Shown in pieces: positions 1 to 8,339 of a DNA stretch of 28,530 bases. A model generated the notes under the pieces. The model worked only from the letters and a program-made list of their open reading frames with translations, searched no databases and was not told the origin of the DNA. A program made the position numbers and the translations under genes. The DNA lies in contig JBFJVZ010000039.1 in assembly GCA_041623895.1 (NCBI GenBank), positions 1 through 28,530 of the forward strand. Reading direction: 5' to 3'. Position 1 is the first letter of the stretch, and every line of letters starts with the position of its first letter. Source of the stretch: JBFJVZ01 sp041623895 (lineage in GTDB: Bacteria; Planctomycetota; Planctomycetia; Pirellulales; Pirellulaceae).

Positions 1-96
1 ATGCTGGCTCGCAGGCAGCGGTTTCGAAGTTGAGATAGACCAGATGCGACCTGCGCCGACGGAGCCTATGCGAGCATGTGCTGCCAGTCAATTCGC

Positions 97-131
97 GCGA
101 TGTGCATGCGCAGATCGCACTGCACAGTCGC
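97..131 (+). repeat. Imperfect hairpin upstream of the nucleotidyltransferase gene
   Basis: TGTGCATGCG (101-110) pairs with CGCA (116-119) and TGCACA (121-126) around a five-base loop CAGAT. GCGA (97-100) extends the stem with TCGC (128-131). That makes about 14 pairs, with two single-base bulges (C120 and G127), both on the 3' arm and seven bases apart. The hairpin ends 17 bases before the nearest in-frame start candidate (TTG 149). It could be a leader structure or the terminator of something upstream. Integron attC sites also carry bulges on one strand, but the conserved AAC/GTT ends of attC are not seen here. The function is not known. Confidence 0.4.
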
Positions 132-160
132 TGGCGAAAGGATCGGTCTTGGCAGAAGAG

Positions 161-685
161 ATGACCGCGGAAAACGTTCACTGGTTCCTCGACCTGTTCG
201 ACGAACTGAGAATCAAGGTCTGGCTTGACGGCGGATGGGGCGTCGACGCACTGCTGGGCACACAGACGAGGCCGCACACTGACCTCGACATCATGATTCC
301 TGAACTCGACTCAGTCCTTCTTGATGAAGCGCTTATCGAAAATGGGTTCCAGGACGTCCACACCGATGACCGCGTTGATGAGAACTTCGTGATGGGGCAC
401 CCGGCCCACGGCCTTATCGACTTCCGCGTCTTTCGTCTTGCTGTCGACGGCAACGGCATATACAGGCCGGGTGTGGTGGACTGGAAGATCTTCGCAGCTG
501 AGCTAAGCGCCTCGGGCAGCATCGACGACAGGATCGTCCGGTGCCTGTCGGCCGCGTACCAGGTCCGTTCCCATTCCGGCTACGAACTGAAGGTCACAGA
601 TCTGCACGACATGGCAGCGCTAAACAAGCGATTCGGAGTTCAACTGCTCGCCAAGCAGATCCGCCAGATTGACGAGCGGAGTTGA
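161..685 (+). CDS. Lincosamide nucleotidyltransferase-like protein
   Basis: This small protein (174 residues from ATG 161) resembles the Lnu(A)/LinA-type nucleotidyltransferases, which inactivate lincosamides by transferring a nucleotide from NTP. The core motif WLDGGWGVDALLG lies at residues 21-33 and is followed by TRPHTDLDI. This gives the GG..VD and H-x-D-x-D metal/nucleotide-binding pattern of the family. The C-terminal HSGYELKVTDLHDM matches the family's HSGYD-type ending. The length also fits (about 160-170 residues). The frame is open to the left edge of the window, but residues encoded before 149 look unlike protein. A TTG at 149 is an alternative start, with GAAAGGA six bases upstream. 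The gene converges on a truncated cytochrome gene 40 bases away. The nucleotidyltransferase family is clear from sequence; the drug substrate is inference, since many chromosomal homologues have no proven resistance role. Confidence 0.75.
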   Translation: MTAENVHWFLDLFDELRIKVWLDGGWGVDALLGTQTRPHTDLDIMIPELDSVLLDEALIENGFQDVHTDDRVDENFVMGHPAHGLIDFRVFRLAVDGNGIYRPGVVDWKIFAAELSASGSIDDRIVRCLSAAYQVRSHSGYELKVTDLHDMAALNKRFGVQLLAKQIRQIDERS

Positions 686-725
686 CTCTCTCGATCCCAC
701 TCACTTTCACCACAACTTGATCAGA

Positions 726-1028
726 CTACGGCTCGGCTGCATCCAAATGAGCAACAGCGCGAAACAACTGGCTGCTTTCAGGTCGGCCGGCCAGCACAGC
801 CTTGCCCGACGAACCACCCCGCATCGTCGATTCGAACGTCGACAGATCTAAGTCCGCGTTGGCTTCGTCGGCGTTATGACACTTCAGGCAGTGGTCACGA
901 AACAGCGGTTTGATGTCGTCCTGGAAATTAGGGGGAGCGGCCGAGACACCAGGTGCTGCTTGCGAAAAGACGTTAAGCCAGAACACTGCAATGCAAACGA
1001 GAGCTGTTGCGTGGTAAGTCTTTTTCAT
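726..1028 (-). pseudogene. Truncated planctomycete cytochrome c (PSCyt1) protein
   Basis: The 100-residue product begins with a signal peptide (KK followed by a hydrophobic stretch to about residue 31). It continues into a planctomycete-type cytochrome c domain with FQDDIKPLFRDHCLKCHNAD, where CLKCH is the haem-binding CxxCH. The domain stops at AVAHLDAAEP. In family members this position is normally followed by a segment of the MPP type, the rest of the domain and often WD40 repeats. None of the three frames beyond 728 restores that continuation, so a simple frameshift is unlikely. The start lies 8 bases after the stop of the DUF1549/DUF1553 gene, so it is the last gene of that operon. The missing 3' part coincides with the arrival of the convergent nucleotidyltransferase region. 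I judge it a gene broken by deletion, insertion or rearrangement. A short stand-alone cytochrome is possible but less likely. Confidence 0.65.
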
Positions 1029-1036
1029 GTTGCCGA

Positions 1037-3307
1037 TCAGTGATTAAACAAGAATTCGGAGCTATTCAGCAGCGCCCACGCGACGCTCTCATAAAACCTT
1101 TCAAGTTCCTTGCCGTCCGATGAGCCGGGGGCTTGCTCCATCACGCGGCTGAGTTCGGAATCTGATGGTTGGCGAGTCAAGATGCGGACATACAGACGTC
1201 GCACATTGTCTTCAAGTGCCGCGCCCTGTTGCATTAATTGAGGAATCAGCTTCGGGTTGCGGCGAAAAGCATCGTCAATCGTTTTGCCGTTCATCAGATG
1301 CAACGCTTGCGACAGGCTGGCATCGGTCTGAGTCTCACAAGTGCAGACGCTTTCGCGTTTGGCCTGACCAAAGGTCGAGAAGAAGTAGCGGTTGAAGTCG
1401 TCTCGCCGCCCACCTTCGAACATGACCACGGCGCGATCGGCTGTCGATCGTCGAAACGTGTGCTCGTAATCCAAGGCCTGACTGATGCAATCGAACAACA
1501 CATCACTACGCAAGCGTCTCAGGTAAGCGTGTGAGAATCGACTGTCATCGCGACGGTTGGTTTCGTTCGTGGTGGGGGACAGTTGATACGTGCGTGATAG
1601 GCAAATGTCACGGACCAGCTTGTTGGCGTTATAGGCGTAGTCTTCTGCAAGCCGCCGCCCCAGTTCTTCCAGCAGCGGCTCGTTGCTGGCGGGATTGGAG
1701 ATACGCACGTCATCCACCGGGTGCACGATGCCGCGGCCAAAGAAATGATCCCAAATGCGATTGGCCAGATTGCGGCGAAAGAGTTTGTTTTCTGGCGAAC
1801 ACATCCACTCCGCCAACATGCGCCGCGGATCTCTGCCGGTCACAGCCGCGAAATCGCCGCCCAGAAAGCGGTGCGGCATGGGCCGCCCATCGACAAGATG
1901 CTCGGCAGGTTCGGCCTCGATATCCACATAAGTGTAGTATTCGCGGGCCTCGCTGCCGTGCTTGCGCCGGACACCGGTGAAGAACGACGTAAAACTGTAG
2001 TAATCGTCGATCGTCCAACGGTCAAAAGGATGATTGTGGCATTGGGCACATTGCGTTCGCAGGCCGAGAAAGACCTGTGCGGTGTCCTCGCCCAACTTTT
2101 TGGGCTCGAGTTTCCCCTGAGGCAACATCGTGTAATAGTTCGACGGCGGGTTTCTCAAGTTCGATCCATTCCCCGTCAGAAGTTCGCGGCAAAGTTCGTC
2201 CCAGGGCATCTGGTCGATCATCGCTTCGCGCAGCCACTGGTAATAATTCCAACCCGCCTTCATGGCTGTACCAGAACCTGGATTGGTATCGGTGTAGATC
2301 CGCAGCCACTCACCCCACTTTGCCGCCCAGAGTTCGCCGAACGCATCCTCTGCCAACAGTTTGTCGACCAACTGCTCGCGTTTGTCGGGGCTCGGGTCCG
2401 ACATAAAGCTCGCGTGCTCCTCCTCCGTCGGCAGCCTACCACTTAAATCAATCGTCGCACGTCGCAGGAATTGTTCGTCGCTGCACAACGCCGATGGTCG
2501 GATCTGCAATTCCTGAAGCTTCGCAAACGTCAGTTCATCGATATAGTTATTTGTCGGTAACGAAGGCCAATCCGATGGCTGACCGGAAAGCACGATGACC
2601 TCACAGCCGACGGTGAATTTATCGAAACGTGCAAAGACATGAGTGCCCCCCCGCTGGCCGCCGGCAATCATGGCTCGCCGGTCGATGGTGGCAATCGACT
2701 CGTTGTTGGTCATGTACAGGGCAAGATCTGAAATGTCACGCGTTGATCCGTCCGAATAGACAGCTGTGACCGTCGCTTGCTTTGTCATCCCGGGCCGATC
2801 GAAAGTGATCTTTTGCGGTGACAATTCGATGCGTACCGGTTGGGCCGCGTCATCACTGTCGCGTGGTGCACCGGCGGCAATCCAGGCTTGGAGTGTTTGG
2901 AAGTATTTCGTTTCCGGTTTGAAGACGGTGCCGCCGGTATGGGGAACTCGGCCGGCAGCCTTGTCCAACAACAGGCTCTTGTCCGGCGCGGCCAAATTCA
3001 CACGGCGACCAATTTGTTCTTCGACCAGCCGAAAGTAATCGCCTTCCGGGTCGTAGCCAAACAAGGAAAGTTTGAACCCATCTTTGCCGCGGGACGATCC
3101 ATGACAGCTGCCGCTATTGCAGCCGCCGCGCATGAACAGCGGCATCACGTCGTTCTTGAAACTAATCTCATCCGCCAGCAAGATGGTGTGATCCGGAGTT
3201 GGGGTGATCGGGAGCACGGAAATAGCAACAAGAAAGACAACAACGGCGCAAGCACGATGACTGATAGCTGGATATCGAAGCGTTTTCACGTTCTTTCTCA
3301 CTGCCAT
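1037..3307 (-). CDS. DUF1549/DUF1553 planctomycete cytochrome-like protein
   Basis: This 756-residue exported protein has a hydrophobic leader (about residues 19-35). It then shows a PSCyt1-like segment with CNSGSCHG (C63, C68, H69), an unusual C-x4-CH motif. A bacterial Ig-like domain follows (about 155-245; ITFDRPGMTKQATVTAVYSDGSTRDIS). Next come DUF1549 (about 255-470) with a regular CxxCH at C420-H424 (CAQCHNHPFDRWT) and DUF1553 (about 490-745; LANRIWDHFFGRGIVHPVDD). These families are large and characteristic in Planctomycetes and are presumed to be periplasmic haem proteins; no reaction is established. The gene begins 18 bases after the PPC-domain gene and ends 8 bases before the truncated cytochrome gene, which fits one transcript. 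Length and domain order are normal and no damage is seen. Whether both cysteine motifs bind haem cannot be told from sequence. Confidence 0.9.
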   Translation of the reverse strand: MAVRKNVKTLRYPAISHRACAVVVFLVAISVLPITPTPDHTILLADEISFKNDVMPLFMRGGCNSGSCHGSSRGKDGFKLSLFGYDPEGDYFRLVEEQIGRRVNLAAPDKSLLLDKAAGRVPHTGGTVFKPETKYFQTLQAWIAAGAPRDSDDAAQPVRIELSPQKITFDRPGMTKQATVTAVYSDGSTRDISDLALYMTNNESIATIDRRAMIAGGQRGGTHVFARFDKFTVGCEVIVLSGQPSDWPSLPTNNYIDELTFAKLQELQIRPSALCSDEQFLRRATIDLSGRLPTEEEHASFMSDPSPDKREQLVDKLLAEDAFGELWAAKWGEWLRIYTDTNPGSGTAMKAGWNYYQWLREAMIDQMPWDELCRELLTGNGSNLRNPPSNYYTMLPQGKLEPKKLGEDTAQVFLGLRTQCAQCHNHPFDRWTIDDYYSFTSFFTGVRRKHGSEAREYYTYVDIEAEPAEHLVDGRPMPHRFLGGDFAAVTGRDPRRMLAEWMCSPENKLFRRNLANRIWDHFFGRGIVHPVDDVRISNPASNEPLLEELGRRLAEDYAYNANKLVRDICLSRTYQLSPTTNETNRRDDSRFSHAYLRRLRSDVLFDCISQALDYEHTFRRSTADRAVVMFEGGRRDDFNRYFFSTFGQAKRESVCTCETQTDASLSQALHLMNGKTIDDAFRRNPKLIPQLMQQGAALEDNVRRLYVRILTRQPSDSELSRVMEQAPGSSDGKELERFYESVAWALLNSSEFLFNH

Positions 3308-3325
3308 CTTCCCATCTCAAACTCG

Positions 3326-5848
3326 TCACTCTCGCTCCGGATCGACGCGCAGGATGCCATCGCCGGTTTGTTGCCGAATCGTTTGCCCGCCATCTTCGAT
3401 TGCTACTTCACAGTAAAGCTGTTGATATTGACCGACCAGACAATCGGCCGTGACTTCGACGTGGAAAGTTGCCGACGTATCGCGCGACTTAATGATGGGA
3501 AACGGCTTGACCTGTCTTACACCAAACGGTAATCGCCCGAGCGTCAATGTTGCTGGGCCGTCAAACGGCTTGTGTTGTTGAATCTGGGCCTGAATGGTTC
3601 CGATCTTTCGCCGCTCGACCGCGGCCCGGGCAAGTTTGACCGTCACATAGGGATCGCCCACGGACAAGCGTACGAACGGGGAACAGACATAATGAAAGCC
3701 GGCTCCCGATCGCACGTGTCCACCCTCATTTTCACGCCCGGTGATTGAGACATTGAATTCTCCGGTCGGAGCGTTGCTGCTGGCACTCAGCTTGTAGATG
3801 CCTGACGATTCATCAGCCGAAATGATTAGCGGCGGTTGATTGTTTACTCCGGGTGGCAACCAATCCATTTGGCAATAGACCGCACCGCTGAATCCGTCAT
3901 GCCGTTTTAGATTGACCTGCAAAGTCAATTCGCCGTTTCGCACCAACGGCACCTTGGGCGGTTCAATTTCCACGTCGAACGTCGCGCCCTGGCAAACGGC
4001 CACGGCCAGTTTTCTGGTGCGATTGAAGTACATTGCATAGTCGCCGCGGCGATTGGTCGACTGATTGACTTGAATGAATCCGCCACGAAAGCTCGCTCGA
4101 TCGGCTTCGTCAACGGGCTCCACAATCAAGTCCGCCGTTACGGCCGCCGGCTGTGAATCCTGATGGGCGCGAAACAAAACCGGAATCACGCCGTCGTTTT
4201 GTGTAAATCGCGACGCTTCCATCGTCACACCGTCCGGCAAGCCGACGGCTCGTAGTTGCAATGGCTTGTTGTACGTCGATCCAAAGCCGTTCATGATCGT
4301 GACCGGACGCGAATAACTATGACCGGGATACAGCACAACTCGATCCCGCACGATCTTGGGCTTGGATGGATAGGCATCAAAATGCACGAACGCGCTATCG
4401 ATGTGCGGCTGAAATTCGATCCGGTAAATATGCCGCGGACCACCCTCGCGTCGCGTGTCGCCGACACCCAATAACCACTCGCCGTCAGTATCGGGCTCGA
4501 ACATAAAAATCGGGTCCAGCCGTTCTTTTGTCTGGTGCCGATAGTGATGTGCGATCAGATCGTGCGGCTCCCAGCGGCTGTCGTCCTCGTCGTATTCGCG
4601 GTTGCTCGTGTTCCCAGCCGCTGGACGGATCCAGATTCTCGCATCAAGCTCCGAATCCAAAGTGCTGGAAAAAGATCGCACACGATATCGCTGGCCCTTC
4701 TTGGCGGTAATCTTGTACCAGTCAACCTGACCGCGCTCGGTGATCCGGCCATTAATCGCGATCGGCAATGGTTCGCTAACGAGCTGTGGCTTCTCAGGCG
4801 ATGATGGCCCGGATCTTTCGTAAACGTTGGGAAAGTCAGCGACATGAATTCGATTTGCTGTTGGCGGCGGCATACTCTGCGGTGTTACCGAAACATAAGC
4901 CTGCTCATAAGGTCCAACCGAAGCCGGCAATGACAGTTCTGTGACCATGATCTCCGTTGCACCGCCCAGCATCGCGAACTTTTGCGTTGTGCCGGTCTGG
5001 CCACCTTGTGGATAAACCACGGCGGGCCGATCGAACGTGCCAACATGCAGCAGGTAATGTCGCAATCGTCCGGCTTCATAATCCATCTGTTGATGCATGT
5101 CGATGAAGTACTTTCCGGTTTTTGGAACGACAAACGAAACAACCGGGTCCTGCGAAGCGAATGCATTGTCGTCGTTGCGAGCCACTTCGTTACCGTCGGC
5201 GTCGTAAACACGAATCGCCGGATCGTTCAAACCACCGTAGTGCAGCGTTCCTAATCGCGTAGCGACAGCTTCGACAGAAAGAGTTTGTCCTTGACTGCAA
5301 TCGACGCTATACCAATCGTGGTCCTGCGGCTGGCTGCCGGGAAGATACCCGTAGACGGTACACGACAAGGGGACGTGTTGCGCAAATTTCGGTTCATCGT
5401 TACGCACATCGCCAGCATCTGTCCAAGCATGCTGTTCGGCGACCACAACAAACGGGGTCACCCAGAAAGTGACCATCTCCGACAAATTGTCCCGGGTTCG
5501 AATGCGCAGTTGGTGTTCGCCAAGCGGCGCGTCGGGCGCAATTTGGAGGGTCAATCGAATTGCCGTACCGGGCTCCGCTGGTTGCTTAAGGCCGTTGCGT
5601 GTCTCCAGTTTCTGGCCGATCGGCTCCATTCCCAGGCAGCGAATACCGGGCTGGTAAAACAGCACTTCTTGCGGCTGCTGCAAGAACGCACCCTCGACTG
5701 TGACTTCGACGGTCGTGCCCAGTTGGCCGACTTGCGGATATAAGACCTCCACTGTGTGCTCATCTTTGGCACACACGGCTGTCCCGATCCAGCAACAACC
5801 CAGCAGCGGCATCAGCCATTTTGCTAACGAAGAATCAGCGAACCTCAT
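3326..5848 (-). CDS. Secreted PPC-domain protein of a DUF1501/DUF1549 operon
   Basis: This 840-residue protein has a signal peptide (hydrophobic LMPLLGCCWIG, cleavage probably near AVCA at about 27). A TIG/IPT-like region follows (about 33-75; LYPQVGQLGTTVEVTVEG). It then has two bacterial pre-peptidase C-terminal (PPC)-type beta domains. The first contains DHDWYSVDCSQGQTLSVEA and the second GQVDWYKITAKKGQRYRV. Long beta-rich, Ig-like regions make up the rest. No catalytic motif is visible, so it is probably a structural or binding partner. Its ATG overlaps the stop of the upstream DUF1501 gene in an ATGA junction (5845-5848), indicating translational coupling. Clusters of this composition recur in planctomycete genomes. 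The protein's function is unknown; export and operon membership are well supported. Confidence 0.85.
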   Translation of the reverse strand: MRFADSSLAKWLMPLLGCCWIGTAVCAKDEHTVEVLYPQVGQLGTTVEVTVEGAFLQQPQEVLFYQPGIRCLGMEPIGQKLETRNGLKQPAEPGTAIRLTLQIAPDAPLGEHQLRIRTRDNLSEMVTFWVTPFVVVAEQHAWTDAGDVRNDEPKFAQHVPLSCTVYGYLPGSQPQDHDWYSVDCSQGQTLSVEAVATRLGTLHYGGLNDPAIRVYDADGNEVARNDDNAFASQDPVVSFVVPKTGKYFIDMHQQMDYEAGRLRHYLLHVGTFDRPAVVYPQGGQTGTTQKFAMLGGATEIMVTELSLPASVGPYEQAYVSVTPQSMPPPTANRIHVADFPNVYERSGPSSPEKPQLVSEPLPIAINGRITERGQVDWYKITAKKGQRYRVRSFSSTLDSELDARIWIRPAAGNTSNREYDEDDSRWEPHDLIAHHYRHQTKERLDPIFMFEPDTDGEWLLGVGDTRREGGPRHIYRIEFQPHIDSAFVHFDAYPSKPKIVRDRVVLYPGHSYSRPVTIMNGFGSTYNKPLQLRAVGLPDGVTMEASRFTQNDGVIPVLFRAHQDSQPAAVTADLIVEPVDEADRASFRGGFIQVNQSTNRRGDYAMYFNRTRKLAVAVCQGATFDVEIEPPKVPLVRNGELTLQVNLKRHDGFSGAVYCQMDWLPPGVNNQPPLIISADESSGIYKLSASSNAPTGEFNVSITGRENEGGHVRSGAGFHYVCSPFVRLSVGDPYVTVKLARAAVERRKIGTIQAQIQQHKPFDGPATLTLGRLPFGVRQVKPFPIIKSRDTSATFHVEVTADCLVGQYQQLYCEVAIEDGGQTIRQQTGDGILRVDPERE

Positions 5849-7221
5849 GCAAGCAAATCCTTGACGACTTCGCCTTCGTTGACGATCTCGATGGGACGAT
5901 CGCCGGCCGCCATCAATTCCTTGTCCGAATTGATGCCGATACGGTTATAAATCGTCGCGTGCAGGTCTTTCAGCGGTATCGGATTCTTTGCCGGTTCGGA
6001 AGATGTCGCGTCAGAGTCCCCGTAAAACAGTCCGCGCTTCAATCCACCACCGGCCATGGCAATCGAGAAGACCCGCGACCAATGATCTCGACCCGCCGAA
6101 GCGTTGACTTTGGGAGTACGTCCAAACTCGCTGACGATCCACACCAAGGTGCTGTCCAACAGGCCACGGTCGTCCAGGTCATTGACCAACATGGCAATCG
6201 CGTTGTCCAGCGGCGGCATTTGCTTTTCATAGACTTCTCGCATTTGCACGTGCGTATCCCAACCGCCGAAAGTCAGGGAAACAAATCTCGCACCTGCTTC
6301 AACCAAGCGGCGCGCCAACAACATTCGCATCCCGGCTTGCGCACCATAGGGCTGGCCATAGTGGCCGTTTTCCAAAAAGCGGCCGAGCCCGTACTGTTTC
6401 TTTAACTTTTCCGGCTCCCCGCTCAAGTCAAACGCGTTACGTACTTCTTCCGAACTGATCATCGCGTAAGCTTGCTGGTAAAACGCATCCATCGTATCCA
6501 GCGGCGCCGCGTCGACTTCCAGCTTTCGGAACTCTTCGTTGACGGCATCTCGTAGATTCCTCCGCCCCTGCATGGCTTGCAGATCGATCCCCGCCGGTAA
6601 TTGCAAATCACGAACCTGAAAACTGCGATCGCTGGCCGGATCACCACCAACGGAAAATGCACCGTACTTGGGACTTAAATAACCGGTGCCGGATCCGTCA
6701 AATCCAAGTTCTGGAATCGCGATGTATCCCGGCAGATTGTCTCTGGCTCCGAATTCGTGATTGACGACGGCACCGATGCTTGGATGTTTGACGGCGGGAC
6801 TGGACCGATGCCCCGAAAGCATGTGATACATCGCCAGCCCATGGTCAGGGATCGAACCGATCACCGAACGTGCCACGCACATTTTGTCGGCAAGCTTGGC
6901 ACACTCCGGCATCTTGTCACTCAAGACAATTCCCGCCAGCGGTGTCTTAGCAACACCAAATGGTCCGCGATATTCTAATGGCGCTTCGGGTTTAGGATTC
7001 CAGGACTCTTGGGCCGCAATGCCGCCTTGGCAAACGATTTGAATCACACTTTTGGCAGGACCTTCCTTCGAGTCATACCATTTCCGATCCGCGTGGGCGG
7101 ACTTCATTTTTAAAAAGTCACCCAAGCAGAGCCCGAGTCCTGTGAGCGAGCCAACTGTCAGCCAGTCGCGTCGCGATCGTTGAACCGTTTGGCGATAATT
7201 CGTGCATCCGTGGTTTGACAT
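5845..7221 (-). CDS. DUF1501 family protein with Tat signal
   Basis: The 458-residue protein belongs to DUF1501 (alkaline-phosphatase/sulfatase-like fold). The N-terminus carries a twin-arginine leader: QRSRRDWLTVGSLTGLGLCL, then a hydrophobic run and AHA near residue 45. Family signatures include ESWNPKPEAPLEYRGPFG, DHGLAMYHMLSGH, FVSLTFGGWDTH and IVSEFGRTPKVNASAGRDHW. The frame could be read from TTG 7239, but ATG 7221 places the Tat motif at the usual distance, so I chose it. The protein is probably exported folded, with a metal site built from the Asp/His motifs, but the substrate of the family is not established. It is the first gene of the operon running leftwards to 726 and overlaps the next gene by 4 bases. 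It appears complete. Confidence 0.9.
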   Translation of the reverse strand: MSNHGCTNYRQTVQRSRRDWLTVGSLTGLGLCLGDFLKMKSAHADRKWYDSKEGPAKSVIQIVCQGGIAAQESWNPKPEAPLEYRGPFGVAKTPLAGIVLSDKMPECAKLADKMCVARSVIGSIPDHGLAMYHMLSGHRSSPAVKHPSIGAVVNHEFGARDNLPGYIAIPELGFDGSGTGYLSPKYGAFSVGGDPASDRSFQVRDLQLPAGIDLQAMQGRRNLRDAVNEEFRKLEVDAAPLDTMDAFYQQAYAMISSEEVRNAFDLSGEPEKLKKQYGLGRFLENGHYGQPYGAQAGMRMLLARRLVEAGARFVSLTFGGWDTHVQMREVYEKQMPPLDNAIAMLVNDLDDRGLLDSTLVWIVSEFGRTPKVNASAGRDHWSRVFSIAMAGGGLKRGLFYGDSDATSSEPAKNPIPLKDLHATIYNRIGINSDKELMAAGDRPIEIVNEGEVVKDLLA

Positions 7222-7370
7222 GGCGAAACAACAATCCAAAGTCGGTCAATCCCCCGGCCTATCCAATTCAATACGCCGTCAACCGACGATTGTACTCACA
7301 AGATCGCTTCTTGACGATCGAGATGCTTCTGTTCTGCTTGCCGAAAATGACCAGCCAAACGTGCGTAGCG

Positions 7371-8093
7371 TCAGCCGCCAACTGGTTGAATTCCAAAAAC
7401 TTCCACATCGACTCCGGGACAATAATGCGTCAAATCGGGCGGGCGCTTCATCGCCGGCAGCCCCGCCGCAGAAATCAGATCGTTGTGGCATTGATCGATG
7501 ATTGCGGAATGGGCATCGTAGGGTGAATGATGGACTTGTCCGACGTGGATCTGATCTCGTCGTTTCACAAACAACAGATATCGCTCTAGCAAGAAATGCT
7601 CCAGGGTGTCAGCAGCTGACGGTCCCAGATGCTGATCGACACAAAACGAGACGTGAAGCTGGGCATCGTTGCCGGGTCGGCGACTTTGGTAGCTGATTTG
7701 ATCGCCGGATTGCGTAGTGCTCATTTGTGCGAAGTAGTACGGTAACGACCAGCCAGCGCGGGCGGTCCACACCGCCAGGCGTGAATTGGCGTCCAGCGAA
7801 AAGAAATACACGCCGGGCCGGCCACGATGAATCACGTAGGTCCGCACATTGGTTTCCAGGAAATTGAAAGCGGCGAATTTCGGCAACCACCGGGGGCGGA
7901 TGTGACGCATCTTGAAGGGAACGACTCCCACGAAGGCTCGACCGTCAAACGTATCAATTTCCAACTCTGCTGGAATGTGTGGGCGCAATGTTTCGATCGG
8001 GATTTCCCAATGAGCAAACAAAAGACACTCCCAAGTCTGAGTACCATCGTTGCTGCCGCTGGGGCGTTGCGAGGGAGTAATTCGATCTAGCAT
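7371..8093 (-). CDS. DUF2071 (YqjF-like) family protein
   Basis: The 240-residue protein matches the DUF2071/YqjF family. It shows WECLLFAHWEIPIETLRPHIPAELEIDTFDGRAFVGVVPF near the N-terminus, followed by FLETNVRTYV and GVYFFSLDANSRLAVWTAR, the usual family blocks. The reading frame is open as far as 8294, but the upstream part is basic and poorly structured. ATG 8093 has GGAG six bases upstream, while ATG 8105 (four codons earlier) has no such site, so 8093 is preferred. The protein has no signal peptide and is presumably cytoplasmic. The biochemical role of the family is unknown. It stands alone between two unrelated units, with 149 bases separating it from the DUF1501 gene. Confidence 0.85.
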   Translation of the reverse strand: MLDRITPSQRPSGSNDGTQTWECLLFAHWEIPIETLRPHIPAELEIDTFDGRAFVGVVPFKMRHIRPRWLPKFAAFNFLETNVRTYVIHRGRPGVYFFSLDANSRLAVWTARAGWSLPYYFAQMSTTQSGDQISYQSRRPGNDAQLHVSFCVDQHLGPSAADTLEHFLLERYLLFVKRRDQIHVGQVHHSPYDAHSAIIDQCHNDLISAAGLPAMKRPPDLTHYCPGVDVEVFGIQPVGG

Positions 8094-8339
8094 ATGCGTC
8101 TCCATCGAGCGGGCAGGTTTAGTCAAGCTGGTCGAGCCCACTTGCAATGGCCAATGCGACTTCACACAGGTAGCTATATAAGATTTGAACACCCTGTAGT
8201 GGCTTAACCGTACCGGAAATCGTCGGTCGCTTCCACTTCTTCGGCAAAGCATTATCTGGAAATCCCGTCGCGCCGGAACGCTAGGCCGATACAATCTATA
8301 TCAAACAGCAAGCTGCCCTTTGATCACAGAGACAGTGAA
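8094..8339. other. Intergenic region between divergent genes
   Basis: This stretch separates the DUF2071 gene (-) from the repeat protein gene (+) and must contain both promoters. A TACAAT at 8290-8295 could be a -10 box for the + gene, but no convincing -35 element is seen at the right distance. No clear inverted repeat or small ORF with a recognisable product was found. Confidence 0.3.

Noticed and set aside
83..135. Integron attC site before the nucleotidyltransferase gene
   Set aside because: The bulged stem is suggestive, but the conserved AAC and GTT ends of attC are absent and no integrase is in view.
1..160. N-terminal extension of the nucleotidyltransferase (open frame from the window edge)
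   Set aside because: The translated stretch is Cys/Ala/Arg-rich and unlike the family. The family core starts about 20 residues after ATG 161, and a ribosome-binding site is found only near 136-142.
726..760. Simple frameshift as cause of the short cytochrome gene
   Set aside because: All three frames past the stop were read. Each ends within about ten codons and none gives the expected MPP-type continuation of the domain.
1721..2446. Plus-strand 241-residue frame
   Set aside because: It is antisense to the DUF1549/DUF1553 gene, whose motifs in this very stretch (CAQCHNHP) are unmistakable.
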